Shown piece after piece: positions 24,601-64,000 of a stretch of DNA of 64,000 bases. The notes under the pieces were generated by a model. That model did no database searches. It saw only the letters and a list, made by a program, of their open reading frames with translations, and was not told where the DNA came from. The stretch's first letter is position 1. Each line of letters starts with the position of its first letter. The position numbers and the translations under genes were made by a program. Source of the stretch: Siderastrea siderea (Eukaryota > Cnidaria > Anthozoa > Scleractinia > Rhizangiidae); assembly GCA_964030785.1 (NCBI GenBank), contig OZ034975.1:41209069-41273068 (forward strand). Direction: 5' to 3'.

Positions 24601-25857
24601 CTTGGGTATAATGTACCGTTCTTGACACTTACCTAGAATGTTGGGTGTATTGAAATTCTGGTAGTCAACACACACGTGGAAAGTGTTACTGTCGCAATCA
24701 GCCCACACGAGGTCCTTAACTTACACTAGTATGGTATTCTTTTGTATTATTGCAGTTAAGATATGCAGAGAATGTTCATGTAACTGCAGCATATTGAATG
24801 CTGTAGTCGGAGTGTTAGTTGCAATCATCGTTGTCCTTATAATCTACATTATATGGCTGCACAAAAGAGGTAAGCAGTACTTCATCAAAAAATGTTTGTT
24901 TAATTTCTGGGAATAGCACTTCCACTTTCATCTTCTTTTCTTTCTAGACATTTTATTACTATTTGCTTTAACTTAGTGTTAGGTATTAAAAACAGTGTGT
25001 TCGTTTTAAACCGACTCTCGTTCCTGTCTTGGATTCGTCGGATGTTATCATTTGATGTCACCGTACTCGTTGTAGTAAGTGAAAAGAAAAGAAAAAGCAT
25101 TAATGTTACCAGTAAACTGATTTTTGCCAGCAGAATGTCAGTGATTTCGCCAACAGGGTTATAAGCATTTTATAATAAGAAAGTAAACACAATTGAGACT
25201 AGAAAACAGCATTCAGTTATTTGTCGCAATCCATTAATCGTCACTTGTTTGCTAGGAGCAGGAAGAAAAGAAAGGTACGTTCATGCTTGCAATGCACTTT
25301 TTTACTAAAAAGCAAGAATACTGGGAACGTTAAAATTATTTCTCTTGCTCTGTGTTATCCAAAATGTTGCCCGATACATTTCAGGAAAAGTAAATTAAAA
25401 AGTATTTAGGTATAGATACATTAATGAAATTCGGCTTGCTTGCCTTGTGACTTTCATTTTTTGTCGTTGTCATTTACATGTTTTGTCATATCAAAGAAAA
25501 TCTCTGGATGAAAGGGAAAACGGTAACGTATGTTTTATTTTTTTCTGTATGTTGTACGTTTCTATAGTAGTGGACTTCGCAGGAGCTGTGTATATTCTAT
25601 GCTTAAAATTTGAGTCCAGGTATTGGATGTTTTCACACCAAGACACCAAACATAGGGGAAAGTTCCAAGAATATTCTACTGCGGGCTGGAGAATCACACA
25701 TAGTAAAGAAGCAAACGCACGAATTATATTAAGATAGATAGGTTAGCCTAATAACAGAGCTCTGAAGCGATAGCTCACTGTGACAGAAAAAAAAAAGACC
25801 ATTCAAAAGTACTCAACTTACGTATTTTTGGTCTTCTTTTTAACAGACTGCTGTTGA
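12627..25857 (+). CDS. Gene B: Ig-Ig-Ig-SEA single-pass receptor lacking a kinase
   Basis: Predicted exons: 12627-12675, 14018-14359, 18081-18347, 19202-19435, 19944-20044, 22004-22062, 23349-23551, 24756-24869, 25256-25274, 25497-25522 and 25847-25857. All have GT-AG borders and compatible phases. Together they make a 474-residue protein: signal peptide, one atypical and two canonical Ig-like domains, a SEA domain with a GSLIV site, a Thr/Pro linker, a CxxCxCxC cluster, one transmembrane helix and a short cytoplasmic tail. The last junction shifts frame relative to gene C and stops at 25855-25857. The glycine-loop exon after it is out of frame and all other kinase exons are absent. It is either a kinase-less receptor (decoy or co-receptor) or a decaying pseudogene. 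The intact ectodomain favours the former, but transcription is unknown. Confidence 0.7.
12676..14017 (+). other. Gene B intron 1
   Basis: No coding relic was recognised. Contains a short ATT run near 13470 and AT-rich unique-looking sequence. Confidence 0.5.
14018..14359 (+). CDS. Gene B exon 2, Ig-like domain 1
   Basis: 342 nt, phase 1-1, encoding 114 residues: [15 protein letters not shown] as B-C strands, then [11 protein letters not shown] as the F strand. The usual B-strand Cys is absent and the F-strand Cys is replaced, so the standard disulfide is missing. The V-like length and the D-x-G-x-Y core still identify an Ig fold. The homologue in gene C is split by an insertion. Confidence 0.82.
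14413..14559 (+). pseudogene. Degenerate duplicate of the 3' half of Ig1 exon
   Basis: It lies 54 bp after exon 2 and repeats its 3' half, including CACCCAGGCACAGCTGA, CAGACCAAGGAAAGTA and the ending TTGTACAGTG followed by donor-like GTGAGT. It has lost its acceptor side and contains a TAA in the domain frame and an indel, so it cannot encode the domain. Confidence 0.75.
14565..15300 (+). other. Gene B intron 2, first part
   Basis: AT-rich sequence without recognised exon or element; a small inverted pair (GAATTTAAATTC) lies near 14740. Confidence 0.45.
15301..15493 (+). repeat. Compound tetranucleotide microsatellite (CATC)n-(TTCG)n-(ATTC)n
   Basis: Uninterrupted tetranucleotide tracts: CATC-type to about 15435, then TTCG, then ATTC. 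It lies within intron 2 of gene B. The open His-Pro-Ser-Ile frame here is a by-product of the repeat. Confidence 0.95.
15574..15981. mobile_element. MITE with TTAAGGACGGTGCCTCC terminal inverted repeats
   Basis: Starts TTAAGGACGGTGCCTCC and ends with its exact inverse. Inner parts are also partly inverted (CTATTAGAATCC / GGATTCTAATAG type blocks, GCTAAGATC). A shorter relative lies at 35985-36170. Terminal TTAA on both sides fits the target preference of piggyBac-like transposases (inference). Confidence 0.85.
15982..17798 (+). other. Gene B intron 2, later part
   Basis: No exon was recognised. Contains a purine-rich run (AAAGAACAAAGAACAAAGAGC) near 16030, a G13 homopolymer near 16906 and a CACGTC/CCACG-rich pyrimidine tract at about 17375-17520. 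Confidence 0.45.
17799..17981. mobile_element. Pogo/Tigger-like MITE
   Basis: 183 bp beginning CAGTGGAACCTCGATTTAACGA and ending with the near-perfect inverse, flanked by TA on both sides. CAGT(G/C)GAACC(T/C)CG termini with a TA duplication are the mark of pogo/Tigger-type mariner relatives. It ends only 99 bp before the Ig2 exon acceptor. Confidence 0.85.
18081..18347 (+). CDS. Gene B exon 3, Ig-like domain 2
   Basis: 267 nt, phase 1-1. I-set features: [17 protein letters not shown] (B-strand Cys and core Trp) and [11 protein letters not shown] (F-strand Cys). Several N-x-S/T sites. Same length as gene C exon 33056-33322 with high similarity (GSESEVLH conserved). Confidence 0.88.
18348..19201 (+). 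other. Gene B intron 3
   Basis: No feature was recognised apart from AT-rich sequence and the T-rich tract before the next acceptor. Confidence 0.45.
19202..19435 (+). CDS. Gene B exon 4, Ig-like domain 3
   Basis: 234 nt, phase 1-1, 78 residues. [17 protein letters not shown] and [11 protein letters not shown] carry the canonical Cys/Trp/Cys core. Two extra cysteines (PCNRQERVC) in the C-D region could form a second disulfide. Confidence 0.88.
19944..20044 (+). CDS. Gene B exon 5, SEA domain part 1
   Basis: 101 nt, phase 1 in and 0 out. Encodes [17 protein letters not shown] ... [10 protein letters not shown], the first strand and helix of a SEA-type fold. It is 21 nt shorter than its gene C counterpart. 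Confidence 0.75.
20045..22003 (+). other. Gene B intron 5
   Basis: No exon was recognised. Two T-rich tracts (near 20685 and 21910) and ordinary AT-rich sequence. Confidence 0.4.
22004..22062 (+). CDS. Gene B exon 6, SEA domain part 2
   Basis: 59 nt, phase 0 in and 2 out, encoding [19 protein letters not shown]. Same length and phase as gene C exon 35580-35638, which supports a very short real exon. Confidence 0.75.
22081..22156 (+). repeat. Triplet low-complexity tract (TTC/TTG/TCC)
   Basis: It begins 18 bp after the exon 6 donor. TTC, then TTG, then TCC triplets run in series; on the transcript this is a polypyrimidine stretch. Confidence 0.85.
22157..23348 (+). other. Gene B intron 6, remainder
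   Basis: No exon or mobile element was recognised. Confidence 0.4.
23349..23551 (+). CDS. Gene B exon 7, SEA domain part 3 and Thr/Pro linker
   Basis: 203 nt, phase 2 in and 1 out. Begins [17 protein letters not shown] matches the G-S-V/L-V-V site at which many SEA domains self-cleave between Gly and Ser. After [13 protein letters not shown] comes a membrane-proximal [12 protein letters not shown] linker, a likely O-glycosylated stalk. Confidence 0.82.
23552..24755 (+). other. Gene B intron 7
   Basis: No coding relic was recognised; contains a small local inverted pair around GGGGCTTAGCGAC / GGGCTAGCTGC near 23835-23870. Confidence 0.4.
24756..24869 (+). CDS. Gene B exon 8, Cys cluster and transmembrane helix
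   Basis: 114 nt, phase 1-1. [10 protein letters not shown] gives C-x2-C-x-C-x-C just outside the membrane. A 22-24-residue hydrophobic helix follows ([19 protein letters not shown]), then stop-transfer LHKR. Same length and layout as gene C exon 51421-51534. Confidence 0.88.
25256..25274 (+). CDS. Gene B exon 9, 19-nt juxtamembrane microexon
   Basis: GAGCAGGAAGAAAAGAAAG between TTTGCTAG and GTACGT, encoding GAGRKER across phases 1 and 2. Supported by the 19-nt exon 51616-51634 in gene C (GAGRGER). Confidence 0.65.
25497..25522 (+). CDS. Gene B exon 10, juxtamembrane, phase-shifted
   Basis: Encodes KSLDEREN after TATCAAAG. The only GT donor is after an extra G (AAAACG then GTAACG), so the exon leaves in phase 1, whereas gene C leaves in phase 0 (AAAAC then GTAAGT). 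Joining to 25847 then reads Asp-Cys-Cys-stop. It looks like a one-base change at the donor. Confidence 0.5.
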
Positions 25858-26128
25858 AATGGGGGATCGAACACTCTCAAGACAACAAACGTCTGAAGCT
25901 TCCTCTCGAAACCAATACATGCCACTGGATGAGGCGCGCCGTTCGCACGACGTGCCAGTGGCCTCTTCAGCAAATACTTCACAAATCAGTGGGCAATACG
26001 CACCGCTCCATCCAGCAACACTCTCCTGGGAGATTCCTAGAGAACACGTGACTATTGAAAAGATCATTGGGAAAGGTGCTTTAGGTCAGGTTGCCAAAGC
26101 AAGGGTCACAAGAACGAACAACCAATGA
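25847..26128 (+). pseudogene. Gene B relic of the first kinase exon, ending after the glycine loop
   Basis: In the frame homologous to gene C it encodes a linker (SRQQTSEAS, LDEARRSHD, SLHP-like APLHP), then SWEIPREHVTIEKIIGKGAL and GQVAKA, the glycine-rich loop of an RTK. Similarity to gene C stops right after GQVAK. The next residues come from the first unit of a 69-bp repeat and a TGA follows at 26126-26128. No beta-3 Lys, HRD or DFG exon exists downstream in gene B. From the predicted exon 10 this frame is not entered. Confidence 0.8.
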
Positions 26129-26310
26129 GTGTCCGTCATCACCAGCCTAACTCAACCTAATGGAAGAGAAAGGGTCACAAGAACGAACAGCCAATGAGTG
26201 TCCATCGCCACAAGCCTAACTTAACCTAATGGAAGAGAAAGGGTCACAAGGACAATCTACCAGTAATGAGTGTCTGTCATCACAAGCCTAACTCACCTTG
26301 AGTTAAAAAA
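26101..26310 (+). repeat. Three-copy 69-bp tandem repeat at the kinase deletion edge
   Basis: Units start at 26101, 26170 and 26239 with AGGGTCACAAG, then CAATGAGTGTC, CAAGCCTAACT and CCTAATGGAAGAGAA. The third copy is diverged. The first unit supplies the final residues and the stop of the truncated kinase exon. Confidence 0.85.
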
Positions 26311-27591
26311 GGAGTAACGAAAGAAGTTCACCTGCATTTTTGTGAGTGCTGGCTGTTACATGCTTGATACACCCTAACAAAAGAAACATATGTTAAGACT
26401 GAGTTGAACTTAAACGAAAACATAGGTTGTACAGTAAATCTCCCTTTACTGACACTAAACAGGCATTTTTCTGCGATATATTTACAACAAAATAAGAGCA
26501 GGGCATATGAAGCATGTGTTTCGCTATTTGGTCTGTCCAGGTTTGTTATTTGTTTACAAGAAAATTTCTTTGGTTGCCACTAATTATCAATTGTAGGGTA
26601 AGCATACAGTACGGGGCTTCAAGGGCATTTTGCCGCAGTCAGAGGCCATTTAAACATCACAAATATTCAAATGAAGTGCTCAGAGGTTCATTGCTATGTA
26701 AAATGCTGTTTGATAAAAAATTTTCAATAGAAATAAAGCTCTGTTTGCCGCATTTTACAAATAAAAAGCCCTATTGTTTATCATAAAAATTTTCAAAATT
26801 GAGCTCAGGTTTGTGTAAGCTTAAGGCCTACGAGGGATGCCTGCATATCTTCAATCTAACATGCAGAAAATATACTAAACTCCCAGGTTTAGTCATTACC
26901 AACTATAAATAATCATCAGATGAATGTGAAATACAAAGCGACAAAATTAAAACGTGACTGAAAGGCTCACCTATATAAGCATAAGCTGCTTTAATGGCTT
27001 AATAAAAACGCCATCTTATCATGTTTGTGGTGGCAGGCCTGGTTTTTTTGGATAGTTGGGCTTCATGGCCATGATTCATGATTCTGTGAGTGAAACAAGA
27101 CAACAACTGGAGTATTACTTTCCGCCACCGGGTTTCACAAGTGTTAAACAACTGATCATGAATAAACATGGAAGCGATATACATGCCTACCTTTTGTTTG
27201 AAGGAATCCGTAATGAACCGAACGATAAACCGACGTAAACGGACGTAACCGCGAGCGTAACCAACAAATTTTTTCGGGGGAAACCGTTTCCTGGAGAAGC
27301 GGTTTGTTCGGTCAGCGGCTACTGCCCCGACCCAGTCTCTCAGCAAGCTTCAATCTTTTAGTCCAGGGCGTTTCCAGCGGGAAATAATTTTCCCAGGAAA
27401 AAACCTTCAGTAATTATTTCCCAGGAGAGTAGCTACACAAAAATAATTTGCCAGCCAGCAGGAAGTCGTCCCAAGAACAGATATTTGAAGGAACAGATTC
27501 GTTGAGTGCCCCTGATACTCTGACGACGAAAACGCTATAACATGACTAACCATTGTTTGCTCATTTACTTTTTTTTTATCTGTGCATGCAG
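26311..27591 (+). other. Region where gene B kinase exons would be expected
   Basis: 1.28 kb without any recognisable kinase exon; in gene C the same interval covers about 8 kb and eight exons. A + strand open stretch around 27056-27238 has no known domain. Confidence 0.6.
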
Positions 27592-27708
27592 AGGTTAATC
27601 AACATGAATATATATGGCAAGCAGCTTTATGCAAACGTTGAAGACTTGGTCGTGGAGAGATCTAGAACCATAGGTTATATGGGAGACGCAGTCCCGAGGT
27701 GTAGCTGA
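27592..27708 (+). pseudogene. Gene B relic terminal exon, stop codon lost
   Basis: It follows GCATGCAG and encodes RLINMNIYGKQLYANVEDLVV like genes A and C. Then GTG-GAG replaces GTG-stop, adding 17 residues to TGA 27706-27708. Without the kinase exons it has no in-phase upstream partner, so it is probably untranslated. Confidence 0.75.
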
Positions 27709-27729
27709 ATGTACAGTTGACTTTGAATG

Positions 27730-27960
27730 TACAATTGACTGAATATACAATCGGAGTTCCTCCCGGTTTCTGTAGCATGAAGCAACTTCGCGTATTGCTA
27801 CCCGCCCCCTCTCTGGATGGGATGCTAGTCCATCGCAGGGTTACCCCCAGCAGTGTGTCGCTGGTTACCATTTTGTACGCCTGGGTGGAAAGAGAGATGG
27901 CTAAGGAAACAACACGATGGCAGGGACTGGTCGTCGATCCACCGACCTTCACCGCAGCGC
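27730..27960 (+). repeat. Dispersed SINE-like repeat, + copy
   Basis: Contains CTGGATGGGATGCTAGTCCA and the following TCGCAGGGTTACCCCCAGC, then CGCCTGGGTGG. A relative in the opposite orientation lies at 30110-30330. No pol III boxes could be confirmed by eye, so the class is uncertain. Confidence 0.5.
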
Positions 27961-28124
27961 CCCCACCATACCCCTATATCCTTTACCTCTAATTCAAGTA
28001 ATTATGCATGCTTTCTAATTCAAACAGCTTTCAAATTTTGTTGTAGCTGATGATGGTGTGAGCTATATCGAAACATGTCTTTAAAATTAAAAAAAGTGTT
28101 GTCTTGTGTTCGTTAGATGTCATG

Positions 28125-28596
28125 ATGGAAAAAACTCGTTTGTCAATTTATATGTACATTTCTCGATATCCTTGCATGACGGCGAGCCATATTAACGTAT
28201 AATGCGTTTAAGGAAATGAACTGTAATAAAAGTCTTTGTTACTAAATGTAGCTACGGCAGACGTGATTTTTTTAAAATTTAATTTTAACAATTGTTGTTA
28301 AATATAATTAGATAATTACTGTCGTTCCTGGTGGAAAATGCCTCATGTAACCTTAGTTACTGCTGTAAATACTTCATTGATGAAGAGTGTCTGGCGGAGG
28401 TTGGATGTTTTTACCACTGCCCTCCAATTGCTGTTCGAACCGTCTTGACGAGGACCCACACTACTTAACAGAGCACTGGTCCCACCCCACCAATGCTTTA
28501 TCCTTGCCTCTCCCCTGAGGATAAATTATGTCACGGGCAGGACAGTCTGTTTCAGTCACTTTCACTTTCAAAAATGCAGATATTATTGTTCTCGGT
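28125..28596 (+). other. Spacer between genes B and C, paralogous to 1690-2171
   Basis: Aligns by eye with the gene A downstream spacer (blocks ATGAACTG..TAAAAGT, GCAGACGTGATTTTTTT, TTGACGAGGACCCAC). It marks the junction of the duplicated gene unit. Confidence 0.55.
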
Positions 28597-28619
28597 GACC
28601 TAAGACCGTGTTTATATAT
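28597..28619 (+). promoter_or_regulatory. Gene C core promoter block with TATA box
   Basis: GACCTAAGACC followed by GTGTTTATATAT, the block shared with gene B and the orphan copy. The TATA element is about 72 bp before the gene C start codon. Confidence 0.5.
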
Positions 28620-28691
28620 CCACATATACACGCACTTCATTTATGAAAAGATTAGTAGTGCCGTGGAAGTTCATAAACTGAATGATATCCT

Positions 28692-62240
<33,549 letters not shown>

Positions 62241-62539
62241 AACAAAGGTCATTTAGGGATGCACTGCCGGGTGGCTATGAACTCATGATCCACTGTGCAT
62301 TTGAGATGAACCCAGTACGGAAGCCTTGAGCTGCAAAAATTCCACAGTTGGTGTAGAGGAACCGTAGAATTGCGTTAGTAGTTGTGTTTCAATTCATGGC
62401 CAGACCACGAATCAAACTCAATGTATCTAACCACTACCTTTTGTAGTCATGTTAACCCTATTCAGACCAGGGGAAATCTGCCCTCACGGACTTTCATCAT
62501 TTATGCATATAAATATATTTTTTGAATTAGCACTACCCA
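62241..62539 (+). other. Gene C 3' flank
   Basis: The first 40 bp still resemble the gene A and B 3' flanks (AAAGGTCATTTAGGGATGCA). No promoter block or further gene copy was found. Confidence 0.5.
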
Positions 62540-62634
62540 GCACTACCCAGATCTTGGTAGTGCTTCTGATTGGTTTTGCAGCGAAGGAATTTTCTTTCAA
62601 CCAATCAGAAGCACTACCAAGATCTGGGTAGTGC
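62540..62634. repeat. Perfect 36-bp-arm hairpin (CACTACCCAGATCTTGGTAGTG)
   Basis: 62540-62575 and 62599-62634 are exact inverse copies around a 23-bp loop; the arm itself contains the near-palindrome CTACC..AGATCT..GGTAG and TCTGATTGG. Probably a MITE remnant. Confidence 0.9.
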
Positions 62635-62739
62635 ACGTCATCAGTATGGCATTTCTGCCCTCATTACTCAGGCGTAGTTTTGCGAGGGCTCAAGAGGCGA
62701 CCTCGCTGAACGTCGGCTGTTTTCTCAGCCTATTTTGTA

Positions 62740-63225
62740 ATAGCGGAGCCTGCGGGCAAAGATCGCCAGCGGAGCTCCATTGCTAAGCAAATTTGGTAAC
62801 CTGTCGATCCGAAAAATTTTGTTTGTGACGTAATAGTCACGTGACCGTCCGTTCGTCCGTCTGTCCGTCCGCACAGACGCTGCGGGAGGGGGAGGGGAGT
62901 CCCAAGAAACCCAATGGGGGGTAGAGAATGCCATCTTTTCTTGGCGGGAAATCGCGCGTTGCTCTTGGGCAGCCAGCGTTTTTCTTGGCGGGAAATCGCA
63001 TCACCATTATCGTCGCTTTTGAAAAAGAGGTTTCTTTAAAGGCTTAATAAAGCTTCTTTAGCAAAACGATTGATCGAGAGTACTGAAGGTTTGTACTTGA
63101 CAAAAAATACGTCTAATATCTATAAATGGAAAGAAAAAGTTCAAAAGAATACTGGTAGAAGGCGAAACGTTTAAGTTACGAAAGCTGCCTTCAAAGGACT
63201 TCATCGCTTTGTTTTCTTCACGGCG
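62740..63225 (+). repeat. About 0.5-kb dispersed repeat, copy 2
   Basis: Direct-orientation relative of 30515-30985 (same ordered blocks). Also contains a local CGTC/GTCCGTCC run near 62845-62870. Confidence 0.75.
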
Positions 63226-64000
63226 GAGAGCTTGCCCTGTTCTGAAACATAACCGAGTAAGTGAAGTTTGTAAAGGGTCTAAGGTACATGATTTTGAGTA
63301 TTACGGTAAAAGAAATTACGTTTTGAAATGGAAATTTAATTTATGTCATTATAAATGTGTCATTTACTTTTGAAGTTAAAAAATTATTAGAAAACCCCGC
63401 TCAGATTTGTGATAGATGTAGTCTTGAATATTTGCTTAGGCGATTTCACTTGCGTGGACCGACCCACGATTTTGGAAGTGTAACGCGAATTGCATTTAAG
63501 TATAAACTTACGGGTTGGCGAATAAACTTTTTCAAAAATGATTTCTCTGTCCATTATTGTGTGTTTGTTTATTCAAAACAGTAGGTCTAAGCATAGTCGC
63601 AAGACAACTACCTGCACAAGCATCACTTCACTGAGATTACGGCGAATAATTGCTTTCAATTTTGACTGTCGGGTACATCTCTTTGAGCAATTGTCGATTT
63701 TCTTGTCCTAGAAGTTTTCACTAGTAATAATCTTTTAAGCGAAGCAGTCCTCGGCTTAAAGCTATTTCATCCCAAAGTTCCGAAAACAGTTTTGTGCGTT
63801 CCTCAAAGCGCCTAACTTTATATAGGTTTACTTCGCATCCGCAAAACTTATGCCGGCATAATTTAAAGCGTGTTTGGTGTTTGTTTGTTTGTTTGTTTTG
63901 AATCTTGATGGTCTCTAGTTAGAGAAAGAAATATAACAGTTATTTAAAAAACTATAAGCGAAGCAGTTGTCGGTTCAAACCTTTTATATCCGAAAAGCTT
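63226..64000. other. Window end, no gene recognised
   Basis: A + strand open stretch at 63357-63584 (QICDRCSLEYLLRRFHLRG) has a CxxC but no recognised domain. AAGCGAAGCAGT..TCGG occurs at 63738 and 63957, a direct repeat about 220 bp apart. Confidence 0.4.

Noticed and set aside
26101..26310. Repeat-spacer pattern suggestive of a CRISPR array
   Set aside because: Contiguous 69-bp units without unique spacers, in eukaryotic DNA; a tandem repeat.
27056..27238. Open stretch with a PPPGF motif downstream of gene B truncation
   Set aside because: No domain, no splice context and no similarity to kinase exons; kept only as unexplained intronic sequence.

Overview
The window is AT-rich metazoan genomic DNA, almost certainly from a cnidarian and most likely an anthozoan such as a stony coral. 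The evidence is short GT-AG exons in long repeat-filled introns, FGFR/Cad96Ca-like receptor tyrosine kinase (RTK) exons, and a mobile-element mix of DIRS-type tyrosine-recombinase retrotransposon, Penelope-like, LINE, Crypton/KCTD1-like recombinase and many hairpin MITEs. The species is inference. There is no operon-like, tRNA, rRNA or CRISPR content.

Host genes: a head-to-tail tandem array of three paralogous RTK genes, all on the + strand. Gene A (1-945) shows only its last two exons. Gene B (12627 to about 27708) has an intact signal peptide, three Ig-like domains, a SEA domain, a Cys cluster and a transmembrane segment. Its kinase exons are gone: only the glycine-loop exon and the terminal exon remain as relics, and a splice-phase shift stops translation just before them. 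Gene C (28692-62240) is the complete copy: signal peptide, Ig1 (split by a 405-bp hairpin insertion), Ig2, Ig3, SEA, transmembrane segment, kinase and a short tail with a Tyr-x-Asn motif. Phases match at every junction from signal peptide to stop when Ig1 is skipped (2232 nt, 743 codons plus stop). The B and C exons share lengths and phases (267, 59, 114 and 19 nt), which supports the models without transcript data.

Region by region: 1-2.2 kb, end of gene A and a paralogous intergenic spacer ending in an orphan promoter copy. 2.2-2.65 kb, 81-bp tandem repeat open on the minus strand. 2.77-5.28 kb, large foldback element. 5.6-6.35 kb, probable LINE 5' fragment. 6.47-10.57 kb, defective DIRS element. 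12.5-27.7 kb, gene B. 28.6-62.2 kb, gene C, whose 14.8-kb intron (35.6-50.5 kb) holds several tandem duplications, foldbacks and two loci of a self-complementary GGAAAGCC-type repeat. 62.2-64 kb, downstream repeats.

How the genes may work together (inference): gene C would be a ligand-binding, possibly SEA-autocleaved, signalling kinase. Gene B could give a membrane-anchored receptor with a similar ectodomain but no kinase, hence a possible decoy or dominant-negative partner. Both carry the same TATA-containing block 72-87 bp upstream of the start codon, so they may be co-expressed.
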